Assembly: GCA_030151845.1 (NCBI GenBank)
Contig: JASLCM010000084.1
Location: forward strand, 1-5,692
Source: Bacteroides sp.
GTDB lineage: Bacteria > Bacteroidota > Bacteroidia > Bacteroidales > Bacteroidaceae
Reading direction: 5' to 3'
DNA length: 5,692 bases
The notes below the pieces were generated by a model, which worked only from the letters and a program-made list of their open reading frames with translations, searched no databases and was not told the origin of the DNA. The stretch's first letter is position 1. Every line of letters starts with the position of its first letter. Both the position numbers and the translations under genes were made by a program. Positions 1-5,692 of this stretch are shown one piece after another.

Positions 1-114
1 GAACTCATCGAAGGTGGTTGCCGTAGGGTCTTTTTTATCTAAGAAGCTGTCGCAGCTCGAGGCTACAATTAGTAAGACAGCCAAATATATTATTTTTTTC
101 ATTGTACTTTTCAT
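1..114 (-). CDS. SusD/RagB-family outer-membrane lipoprotein, N-terminal fragment (runs off left edge)
   Basis: This is the first 38 codons of a protein that continues beyond base 1. The translation starts MKSTMKKIIYLAVLL and leads through a short hydrophobic segment to a lipobox-like ASSC at residues 18-21, followed by DSFLDKKDP. A lipidated Cys followed by D-x-F-L-D and a nearby Pro is the usual mature N-terminus of SusD-like proteins, the surface lipoproteins that lid a SusC barrel and capture glycan. A second in-frame ATG at 102-100 would give the more typical MKK start, with Cys at residue 17; both are plausible and neither has a Shine-Dalgarno sequence. The gene begins 7 bases after the susC-like stop (19 with the later start), so the two are almost certainly cotranscribed. 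Family assignment rests on signal peptide, lipobox and position, because the body of the protein is not in view. Confidence 0.85.
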   Translation of the reverse strand, partial: MKSTMKKIIYLAVLLIVASSCDSFLDKKDPTATTFDEF

Positions 115-121
115 TAAGTTT

Positions 122-3100
122 TTAGAATAGAGTAGCTTTAATACCCAAGCTAAAGCTAGCCATACGAGGGTAGTTACCATTACCTCCGTTACGTTCAGGA
201 TCTAACCCTTCCCACTTGGTAAAGGTGATGGCATCTTGAATATTAAGGTAAATTCTAACGTTTTTAATCTGACTAGTAACTCTTGGAATGGTATAGCCTA
301 ACTGAATGGTTTTGATCCTAAAGAAGGAGGCATCTCCCAACCACACGTCTGAAAGGTATGCATTGGTAGTAGATCCTGTCCATACACGTGGGAAACGGCT
401 ATTTGGAGTTTCGGGTGTCCATCTGTGTTTCATGTAGTAGGTTCTAGGTGCACCTAAGCTATTGGTTGCTCCATCCATATAAACTGGGAAACCTTCTTGT
501 CCGCCCAATCTTCCCTTGCGTTTGCCAACCCCTTGTCCGAGGAGCGAAAAGTCCCAACGCTTGTAGGCAAAATCCATGTTGATGGCATAGTTATAGTGTG
601 GAAAAGGATCACCAAGATTCACTCTATCGGCCTCATTAATGATACCATCTCCATTTTGATCCACGTAGCGAATATCTCCAGGAAGTGTATTGGGGAATTT
701 AGCCGTTGTAGCATCAATCTCCTCTTGATTTTGGAAATAACCATCGGTTTGGAATCCGTAGAAGTTATTTACGGCAATCCCTTTGTACCAAATCTTATCC
801 GAGTTTCCTTTAAAGATTAAGGTGTCCGATTTGTTGTGTCCCGCTTTTAGTACCTTGTTCTTATTGTCAAAGAGCATACCTCCAATACTATAAGAGAAAT
901 CACCAACCTTATCAGACCATTTCAGTGAAAGCTCCCAACCTTTGTTCTCCACCTCACCGATGTTCATCGCAGCAGTAAGTCCGTGTGAACCTGTAAGTGG
1001 TGGAACTGGGAAGTCCGAATAGATAAGGTCGTAAGAAAACTTCTTATAGGTGTCGAACGACAAGCTCAATCTGTTGTTCAGTGCACTAAGGTCTAAACCT
1101 ACGTTCCACTGTCTCTGTTTTTCCCAAGTAAAATCAGGGTTAGGAACACGCATCATCCATCCCCAGGTGTTTACCACCTCTTGCCACAAGTAGGGATTTA
1201 CGTTCTCATTTCCAATCTTACCAAAAGAGGCACGTAGTTTTAGGTTGTTAATCCAGCCCTCTTTTTTTAGGTGACTCATGAACTTTTCGTTGTGCATGTT
1301 CCATCCAATAGAGCTCGATGGGAAGAACCCCCATTGGTTACCTGGAGCAAACTTGCTACTACCATCGCCACGAGCAGTAACCTCTACTAGATATTTGTTA
1401 TCGAGTGAATAGTTTACTTTGGTGAAGAAAGAGGCTTTTGCTATTTCACGGTAATCGGTATAGGTATGGTTCATCACTTCAGAACCAGCTACTACGTAAA
1501 TTTTATCCTTTCCCTTTCTAAGGTCTTTTTCATAGTTGATTAAAGCACGAGCGGTAAGCTGACTGGTACTTACTCCTTGTTCGGCACCTACATCATTTTT
1601 CCAAACAGCAACGGGTTTTTTATCTCCATCGAAGAATTTAAAAGTCTCCCTTTTGTGTTTGTTGGCCGACTTATCAATCAAATAAGAGATATTACCTGAG
1701 ATGTGTAGATTATCGTTGATGTAAAATTTCGGTCTCAAGTTTATACTACTTCTATCGTGCATCGCTTTCCAAGTACCTCCATGGTTGATAGAGGCTACAG
1801 GATTCATGTTGTCGTGAAGTACATAATGCTCTGGCAGGTCAGAATCATAAAACACAGGTTGTGTAGGATTCATTCGCCAAGCAATCTTGTAAAGCCCATG
1901 TCCGTCGTTATTGGCATAAAGACGATCCACCTCTAGGCGGTGTGCGTAGAAGTCGGCTAGTAGAATAAAGCGGTCGGCTATGTTGATGTTGGTGTTAAAG
2001 CGGGCACTTAGCTTTTGAGTTCCCTCTTTGTCGTTTAACCCATTCTCTTCAATATAGCCCAGCATAAGGTTGAATGTACCAACACCACCACCACCCGAAA
2101 TATTGGCCGATGTATTGTGCGAGTAGGCAGTACGCTGCATAATCTCATCCATCCAGTTGGTGTTTGGAGTCTTACCTGCTGCAGCATTCTCAATGTCTTC
2201 GTTGGTATAAAGCAAAGGCTGTCCTTGAATCGCTTTTGCCTCATTGTTTAGGCGCATATAATCTGCCGAGTTCACAAACTTAGGTAGATCGATGGCTTTT
2301 TGGAAGGCAGTCCAGCTATGAACATCTACCTTAAATTTACCTGTATTACCACGTTCAGTTTCAATAACAATAACACCGTTTGCTCCACGAGAACCATACA
2401 TAGAAGCCGATGCAGCATCTTTAAGGACACTGATGCTCTTGATTTGGTTCGGATCAATGTCGCTTAGCGATTGCTCCATACCATCTACAATTACAAGAGG
2501 AGCAGCATTTTGCAAAGTACTCAATCCGCGAATAGAGATAGCACCAGGATCTGCTCCAGGAAGGTTACTTCCTTGAAGGAGAGTCGCTCCTGGAATTGTT
2601 CCACTAAATCCTTCAGATAACTTAGCAATCGGACGAGTACGAACTTTGTCCACATCCATTGTCTCAATAGAAGAGGCAAGGTGTTTTCTTTCCACCTCGT
2701 TGTATCCAGTAACTACAACCTCGCCTAGGGCAATGTTGTCTTCATGAAGGGTTATGGTTAGTTTCTCTTTATTGCCTACCTTAACTTGTTCCTCTTTATA
2801 ACCAAGTAAGCTAATAACAACAGTGGCATCCTCTGTAACAGGAAGCTCAAAGTAACCATAGTCGTTCGTAATTGTACCAATGTTTGTTCCTTTGATGATC
2901 ACATTTACGAAGGAGAGAGGCTCTCCCTTTTCGTCGATGACGGTTCCTTTGAATTTGCGTTGTGTTTTCTTTTGTTGTGTAACAGTTGTTACGTTTTCTT
3001 TCTCTTTAGAGAGTAAAGAAGAGTTACTGCTTGTTCCATGCGAATGAGCAGAGCAGAGGATACATGCAGTTAAAAGAGCTATCCTCCCTTTTGAGGGCAT

Positions 3101-3148
3101 AAGGCTCTTCCAAAGGGCATGTGACTCTCTTTGTTTTTTACGTTCCAT
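122..3148 (-). CDS. SusC/RagA-type TonB-linked outer-membrane transporter
   Basis: A complete 1008-residue TonB-dependent outer-membrane transporter that should import a glycan or other oligomer with its SusD partner. An N-terminal signal peptide has its hydrophobic core at about residues 22-33. A carboxypeptidase-regulatory-like domain follows at about 65-138 (KGTVIDEKGEPL, then GTITNDYGYFEL). The TonB box LGEVVVTGY is at 141-149. The plug carries the SusC hallmarks IRG (206-208), VDG (221-223) and LKDAASASMYGSRGANGV (242-259). The rest, to the terminal Phe, is barrel, including a Ca-site-like loop DQNGDGIINEAD from residue 830 and the C-terminal GDASFFRIKTIQLGYTIP block near 938. There is no STN domain before the carboxypeptidase-like domain, so ECF sigma/anti-sigma signalling through this protein is unlikely. 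The start at 3148 leaves a long charged n-region; Met17 (ATG at 3100-3098) would give a more standard signal peptide. The substrate cannot be inferred. Confidence 0.96.
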   Translation of the reverse strand: MERKKQRESHALWKSLMPSKGRIALLTACILCSAHSHGTSSNSSLLSKEKENVTTVTQQKKTQRKFKGTVIDEKGEPLSFVNVIIKGTNIGTITNDYGYFELPVTEDATVVISLLGYKEEQVKVGNKEKLTITLHEDNIALGEVVVTGYNEVERKHLASSIETMDVDKVRTRPIAKLSEGFSGTIPGATLLQGSNLPGADPGAISIRGLSTLQNAAPLVIVDGMEQSLSDIDPNQIKSISVLKDAASASMYGSRGANGVIVIETERGNTGKFKVDVHSWTAFQKAIDLPKFVNSADYMRLNNEAKAIQGQPLLYTNEDIENAAAGKTPNTNWMDEIMQRTAYSHNTSANISGGGGVGTFNLMLGYIEENGLNDKEGTQKLSARFNTNINIADRFILLADFYAHRLEVDRLYANNDGHGLYKIAWRMNPTQPVFYDSDLPEHYVLHDNMNPVASINHGGTWKAMHDRSSINLRPKFYINDNLHISGNISYLIDKSANKHKRETFKFFDGDKKPVAVWKNDVGAEQGVSTSQLTARALINYEKDLRKGKDKIYVVAGSEVMNHTYTDYREIAKASFFTKVNYSLDNKYLVEVTARGDGSSKFAPGNQWGFFPSSSIGWNMHNEKFMSHLKKEGWINNLKLRASFGKIGNENVNPYLWQEVVNTWGWMMRVPNPDFTWEKQRQWNVGLDLSALNNRLSLSFDTYKKFSYDLIYSDFPVPPLTGSHGLTAAMNIGEVENKGWELSLKWSDKVGDFSYSIGGMLFDNKNKVLKAGHNKSDTLIFKGNSDKIWYKGIAVNNFYGFQTDGYFQNQEEIDATTAKFPNTLPGDIRYVDQNGDGIINEADRVNLGDPFPHYNYAINMDFAYKRWDFSLLGQGVGKRKGRLGGQEGFPVYMDGATNSLGAPRTYYMKHRWTPETPNSRFPRVWTGSTTNAYLSDVWLGDASFFRIKTIQLGYTIPRVTSQIKNVRIYLNIQDAITFTKWEGLDPERNGGNGNYPRMASFSLGIKATLF

Positions 3149-3158
3149 TGTAGATTTG
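3130..3158 (+). promoter_or_regulatory. Candidate plus-strand promoter facing out of the susC start region
   Basis: TTTG at 3130-3133 and TAGATTTG at 3151-3158 are separated by 17 bases, matching both halves of the Bacteroidota consensus (TTTG or TTG, 17-23 bases, TAnnTTTG). Transcription would begin near 3164 and run rightward, antisense to the susC leader and through the susC promoter. No protein-coding gene follows directly: the acyltransferase starts more than 540 bases away and has its own candidate promoter. The match is better than that of the susC promoter itself, but AT-rich DNA makes chance matches fairly common. Confidence 0.42.
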
Positions 3159-3203
3159 TTAATTAATAAATAGAGTTTTGATTACTTTTTTCAAAAAAAT
3201 AAG

Positions 3204-3280
3204 CGCAAAGATACAGTATTTAACGAGAATAAAAAGATGTTATACAACATAAAGGAAAGTTTACGGAATCTGTATTTGCG
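3204..3280. repeat. Imperfect inverted repeat overlapping the susC -7 element
   Basis: CGCAAAGATACAG (3204-3216) and CTGTATTTGCG (3270-3280) are inverted copies: 11 base pairs once two bases (GA) in the left arm are bulged out, with 53 bases between arms. The left arm contains the susC -7 hexamer region and the right arm is followed on the plus strand by TTTTTAATTTTTATT. It can be read either as a terminator-like hairpin for a plus-strand transcript, or as a pair of binding sites about 65 bases centre to centre around the susC promoter. The sequence alone does not decide between these. Confidence 0.5.
3206..3213 (-). promoter_or_regulatory. Probable -7 element of the susC-like operon promoter
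   Basis: On the minus strand the bases read TATCTTTG, an exact match to the TAnnTTTG -7 consensus of Bacteroidota primary sigma factor promoters. A start site about 7 bases downstream, near 3199, would give a leader of about 50 bases before the ATG at 3148. The -33 element is weak: only a T-run lies at the expected distance, and a TTG occurs too far upstream (31-base gap). That would suit a promoter needing an activator, as is usual for glycan-induced susC operons. The element lies inside an inverted repeat (3204-3280). Confidence 0.55.
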
Positions 3281-3290
3281 TTTTTAATTT

Positions 3291-3637
3291 TTATTAATTG
3301 AATTCGAAAGTATAATCGTTTCTTTTAGGTGGGTGTAGCTCTTATTGATAGTTTTTTGAATAAAATGAGAGGCTAATCGAAACATTAAAATTAGGTTACA
3401 AAAAAGCGTAACATTTAAATAAATTGCTTTTTCTACTTAAAAAAATATTGATTTCTTTAAATATTTCATGTTTTATTTGAGTTATGACTCCGTTTTTAAG
3501 CTGTTTTATGAAGGATGAATGGAGTTATGTGCCAAGTGTGGAGTCTTTTTTACCCTTAATAAGAGCTTAAAGGCGATTTTTTCGCGAATACCTTTTCGTG
3601 AGTTTGCTTTTGATAAGCGAATAGTATGTGAAAAGGG
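3291..3637. other. AT-rich non-coding spacer with no gene recognised
   Basis: This is the middle and right part of the 558-base gap between the divergent susC-like and acyltransferase genes. No credible reading frame, tRNA or known RNA family is visible. Minor structure includes a hairpin at 3337-3374 (AGCTCTTATT against AATGAGAGGCT, one bulged G and one G-U pair, 17-base loop). GAGTTATG occurs as an 8-base direct repeat at 3479-3486 and 3522-3529. GACTCC at 3486-3491 is complementary to GGAGTC at 3540-3545, and GCGAATA is repeated at 3584-3590 and 3617-3623. None matches a motif I can name. The length leaves room for regulator sites serving either neighbour. Confidence 0.5.
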
Positions 3638-3665
3638 TTGAGTTAGCGCATTTTTACTACCTTAG
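3638..3665 (+). promoter_or_regulatory. Probable promoter of the acyltransferase gene
   Basis: TTG at 3638-3640 and TACCTTAG at 3658-3665 are separated by 17 bases. The second element matches TAnnTTTG at all but one defined position (A in place of the third T). Transcription would begin around 3672 and give a leader of about 35 bases before the ATG at 3707. The -33 element lies within TTGAGTTA, an octamer also found at 3477-3484. Confidence 0.5.
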
Positions 3666-3678
3666 CGGGCTGTAAGCG

Positions 3679-3690
3679 ATTAATATTAAT
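3679..3690. repeat. 12-base AT palindrome in the acyltransferase leader
   Basis: ATTAATATTAAT is a perfect palindrome lying just after the predicted transcription start and ending 16 bases before the ATG at 3707. The position would suit an operator, but a palindrome made only of A and T is easily produced by chance in a spacer this AT-rich, so it is recorded as structure and not as a known site. Confidence 0.3.
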
Positions 3691-3706
3691 AGTTAAAGAT
3701 AGAAGC

Positions 3707-4858
3707 ATGTCGAAAAAAACAATTCCCTCCGCCACCTTTACAGATACAAAACCACATTACAACATCTTAAATGGTTTGCGTGGAGTTGCTGCACTCATGG
3801 TTTTAATTTATCACCTCTTTGAAGCTTATGCTACTAGCCCGATCGATCAAGGGTGGAATCACGGTTATCTCGCTGTTCCATTTTTCTTTATTCTCTCGGG
3901 GTTTGTTATTGGTTATGCTTACGACGACCGGTGGACCAAGATGACGCCTACCGAGTTTTTTAAACGTAGGTTAATTCGTTTACACCCTATGGTTGTACTG
4001 GGAGTGGTACTTGGTGCCCTCTCGTTTATTCTTCAAGGAAGCATACAGTGGGACGGAACAAAAATAGGGACATCGTTAGTTATGTTGGCCATGTTGTTTA
4101 CACTCTTCATGATTCCTGCAGCACCAGGTAGTGCACCAGAGATTCGTGGTAATGGTGAGCTGTTCCCTTTAAACGGCCCCTATTGGTCGCTGTTTTTTGA
4201 ATACATAGCCAATGTCTTGTATGTGTTGTTTATTCGCAAACTATCTATTCGGAATTTGAAGATATGGATAGGCCTCACAGGAGTTGGTTTAGCAGGGTTT
4301 GCCATAGGAAATGGGTCTGGTTATGGCCATCTTGGAGTGGGCTGGACTATGGCAGATTATAATTTTTGGGCCGGACTCTTATGTGTCTCCTTTTGTTTCT
4401 CTGCCGGACTTCTAGTCTCAAGGGTATTTAAACCGATTCGCATCCGTGGTGCTTTTTGGATTTGTAGCTTGGCCGTGGTAGCGTTAACAGCTGTTCCTCA
4501 CTTGGGAGGAGCCGAGTCTCCATGGATAAACGGAATGTATGATACGCTTTGTGTTGTCTTTCTTTTCCCCCTGTTGATCTGGTTGGGAGCATCTGGACAA
4601 ACAACCGATGCAAAATCTACAGCCCTCTGCAAATTGTTAGGAGACCTCTCATATCCTGTATATGTAATTCATTACCCTTCGATGTATCTCTTTTACGCCT
4701 GGGTATGGAACAACGACCTAAGCTTTGCACAGAGTTGGTATGTAGGAGTAGGGGTGATTGTTGCCAATATCTTATTGGCTTATCTCTTCTTAAAGATATA
4801 TGATGAGCCGATTCGCCGTTCGCTCTCTAAACGTTTCTTGCCTAAGAGAACAAAATAA
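3707..4858 (+). CDS. Acyltransferase-3 family (OafA/NodX-like) integral membrane protein
   Basis: A complete 383-residue multipass inner-membrane protein of the acyltransferase-3 family, which transfers acetyl or other acyl groups to cell-surface or exported glycans and similar acceptors. Diagnostic blocks are NGLRGVAALMVLIYH (22-36) with conserved Arg25 and His36, FFFILSGFVIGY (59-70), FFKRRLIRLHP (84-94), YWSLFFEY (159-166), LGDLSYPVYVIHYP (311-324) and the C-terminal YDEPIRRSL (365-373). About ten hydrophobic segments span the protein, and a basic tail (KRFLPKRTK) ends it. Length is normal for the core domain, with no SGNH extension. The ATG at 3707 is preceded by an A-rich stretch and a good upstream promoter candidate. 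The gene stands alone, divergent from susC and convergent with a susD tail, so it is probably monocistronic. The acceptor is unknown; O-antigen, capsule or another glycan are all possible. Confidence 0.93.
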   Translation: MSKKTIPSATFTDTKPHYNILNGLRGVAALMVLIYHLFEAYATSPIDQGWNHGYLAVPFFFILSGFVIGYAYDDRWTKMTPTEFFKRRLIRLHPMVVLGVVLGALSFILQGSIQWDGTKIGTSLVMLAMLFTLFMIPAAPGSAPEIRGNGELFPLNGPYWSLFFEYIANVLYVLFIRKLSIRNLKIWIGLTGVGLAGFAIGNGSGYGHLGVGWTMADYNFWAGLLCVSFCFSAGLLVSRVFKPIRIRGAFWICSLAVVALTAVPHLGGAESPWINGMYDTLCVVFLFPLLIWLGASGQTTDAKSTALCKLLGDLSYPVYVIHYPSMYLFYAWVWNNDLSFAQSWYVGVGVIVANILLAYLFLKIYDEPIRRSLSKRFLPKRTK

Positions 4859-4947
4859 TTTATTAGAGGTAGATAAAAAAAGAAGGTGCAAGGTTTAATT
4901 GGCAGACATTTATCAGTTAAAACCTGACCGCTCTGAAAAGGCAATAG

Positions 4948-4994
4948 AAAGAGCCCTATCAAACACTAAAATTGATGTGTAGATAGGGCTCTTT
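4948..4994. terminator. Bidirectional intrinsic terminator between convergent genes
   Basis: AAAGAGCCCTATC (4948-4960) and GATAGGGCTCTTT (4982-4994) form a perfect 13-base-pair stem. Inside it, after a small internal loop, ACAC (4963-4966) can pair with GTGT (4977-4980). On the plus strand the stem runs into four Ts (4992-4995), and on the minus strand into TTTCTATT, so it can end both the acyltransferase transcript (stop 90 bases upstream) and the susD transcript (stop 60 bases upstream on the other strand). A weaker hairpin, TACTAA (5001-5006) with TTAGTA (5013-5018), lies between this terminator and the susD stop. Confidence 0.85.
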
Positions 4995-5053
4995 TGCATG
5001 TACTAATTACAGTTAGTAACTTTGAGTAGTCTCCTTATATAGTAGTAGAATAA

Positions 5054-5692
5054 CTAATACTCAGGATTCTGTTTTAATCCAGGTTCTACTCGTAAGCTAT
5101 TCTCATGGAATGGCCATCTGTAATTGTGAGGTAAGAAGGAGCGGTCTTCTATTTTCAAGCTCTCTTTCTTGCCATTCACCAAACGAGTGTGTCCCAACGC
5201 AGGCTGATTTAGCACCTTTTCTGCTATCTTCCAGCGAATAATATCGTCGTAGCGCAAGCCTTCGCCAGCGAACTCCACTCTTCTTTCGTTTCTAATTAGC
5301 TCAATCCACTCTTTTTGTGTGTATTTGCTATACTCAGGAAGGGTAACATCGGCAACATCCATATCTAAACCAGCTCTTCTTCTCACCTGATTGATGCACT
5401 CTTTCGCAAGATCATCCATTTGGTTAAGCATGATTTTTGCTTCAGCATAGGTAAGTAGAACTTCGGCATAACGTAGGAGTCCGAACTCCATGTTTCCTTT
5501 ACCACCCGATTTGAAAGCATCTGTATCGGATACAAATTTTCTAAACCAGAAACCCGACTTACTAGCTCTTCTATTCTCGTAATACATGGGAGAGTTTTCG
5601 TTATAGATATCAACCTCCTCACCGTAGAACTTATCTCCATGTCCAAAGATACTTTGTTCATACCTTGGATCTCTGTTTAGGTTGGGGTTTAG
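5054..5692 (-). CDS. SusD/RagB-family glycan-binding lipoprotein, C-terminal part (start outside window)
   Basis: The frame is open from the right edge to a TAG at 5056-5054, giving the last 212 residues of a SusD-like surface glycan-binding protein. Family signatures are NLNRDPRYEQSIFG at the start of the fragment, LLRYAEVLLTYAEAK (about residues 73-87 of the fragment), INQVRRRAGL, then IRNERRVEFAGEGLRYDDIIRW, and a terminal EPGLKQNPEY that resembles the usual SusD ending in N-P-x-Y. The ATG at 5587 is internal, since the conserved family sequence continues upstream of it to the window edge. The N-terminal lipobox and most TPR helices lie outside the window. By analogy its SusC partner should lie just upstream, to the right. 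It is the last gene of its unit: the terminator at 4948-4994 follows and no minus-strand gene intervenes before susC at 3148. Confidence 0.95.
   Translation of the reverse strand, partial: LNPNLNRDPRYEQSIFGHGDKFYGEEVDIYNENSPMYYENRRASKSGFWFRKFVSDTDAFKSGGKGNMEFGLLRYAEVLLTYAEAKIMLNQMDDLAKECINQVRRRAGLDMDVADVTLPEYSKYTQKEWIELIRNERRVEFAGEGLRYDDIIRWKIAEKVLNQPALGHTRLVNGKKESLKIEDRSFLPHNYRWPFHENSLRVEPGLKQNPEY

Larger units (their letters stand above)
3164..3290 (+). ncRNA. Candidate cis-antisense small RNA opposite the susC leader
   Basis: This is an inferred transcript of about 125 bases. It would start after the plus-strand TAGATTTG element (3151-3158) and end in the T-rich tract at 3281-3292 that follows the right arm of an imperfect inverted repeat (CTGTATTTGCG, 3270-3280, pairing with 3204-3216). 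A small internal hairpin, ATGTT-ATAC-AACAT, lies at 3237-3250. It has no obvious reading frame. About the first 35 bases would be complementary to the predicted susC 5' leader. Cis-encoded antisense RNAs at the 5' end of susC-like genes are known in Bacteroides fragilis, where DonS represses its locus. Promoter, length and existence here are all unproven; the 53-base loop is large for an intrinsic terminator. Confidence 0.3.

Noticed and set aside
497..820. Plus-strand open frame of 107 codons inside the susC-like gene
   Set aside because: It lies wholly antisense to conserved barrel sequence, resembles no family I know, and has no promoter or start context of its own; it is a shadow frame.
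2035..2244. Second minus-strand frame within the susC-like gene
   Set aside because: Out-of-frame reading of conserved SusC sequence; the SusC frame is intact through this stretch, so no frameshift needs explaining.
3271..3278. TGTATTTG as a second plus-strand -7 element
   Set aside because: It fails the conserved A at position two and has no TTG at 17-23 bases upstream.
3204..3280. Invertible (phase-variable) promoter of the kind seen at Bacteroides capsule loci
   Set aside because: The arms are unequal (13 and 11 bases), the promoter lies in one arm and not between the arms, and no recombinase gene is in view.
3149..3706. tRNA, riboswitch, CRISPR or mobile-element remnant in the long spacer
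   Set aside because: No cloverleaf, no regular repeat-spacer pattern, no transposase fragment or terminal repeats, and no known riboswitch core could be recognised.
4428..4962. Several short open frames on both strands over the acyltransferase 3' half and the terminator
   Set aside because: They overlap the conserved acyltransferase C-terminus or the terminator hairpin and show no recognisable protein features.
5383..5661. Possible frameshift in the right-hand susD, suggested by an overlapping frame of 92 codons and a susD frame beginning at an internal Met (5587)
   Set aside because: Translating upstream of 5587 in the susD frame gives an open, family-like sequence (NRDPRYEQSIFG and onward) to the window edge, so the gene is intact and the other frame is a shadow.

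Overview
The window looks like accessory carbohydrate-uptake DNA from a member of the Bacteroidota, most likely Bacteroidia. The evidence is a SusC/RagA-type TonB-linked outer-membrane protein followed at once by the start of a SusD-type lipoprotein, the C-terminal part of a second SusD-type protein, promoter-like sites of the TAnnTTTG class, A-rich start-codon contexts without Shine-Dalgarno sequences, and moderate-to-low GC with very AT-rich spacers. No rRNA, tRNA, CRISPR array or insertion sequence is visible.

Layout from right to left on the minus strand. The right edge (5054-5692) holds the last 212 codons of a SusD-family protein whose start lies outside the window; it ends at a strong hairpin (4948-4994). 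That hairpin lies between this gene and a convergent plus-strand gene (3707-4858) for an acyltransferase-3 family membrane protein, and it probably stops transcription from both sides. A 558-base AT-rich spacer (3149-3706) separates the acyltransferase from the divergent susC-like gene (122-3148, minus). The susC-like gene is followed after 7 bases by a susD-like lipoprotein gene that runs off the left edge (1-114).

Working together: the SusC-like barrel (122-3148) and its adjacent SusD-like lipoprotein (1-114) should form one TonB-powered glycan or oligomer importer in the outer membrane. The SusD tail at the right belongs to a separate, terminated transcription unit, so two SusC/D-type loci sit in tandem with an acyltransferase gene between them. 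No glycoside hydrolase, lyase, sulfatase, kinase or regulator is in view, so the substrate cannot be named.

The least ordinary part is the susC leader. A plus-strand promoter match with both elements (TTTG, 17 bases, TAGATTTG) points back out of the susC start region. About 110 bases downstream is an imperfect inverted repeat followed by a T-rich tract. Together they could specify a short RNA antisense to the susC 5' leader, the arrangement known for cis-encoded repressor RNAs of polysaccharide utilization loci in Bacteroides fragilis. This is a prediction from sequence only. Apart from that, the window is a conventional Bacteroidota glycan-uptake region, and no new protein system is evident.
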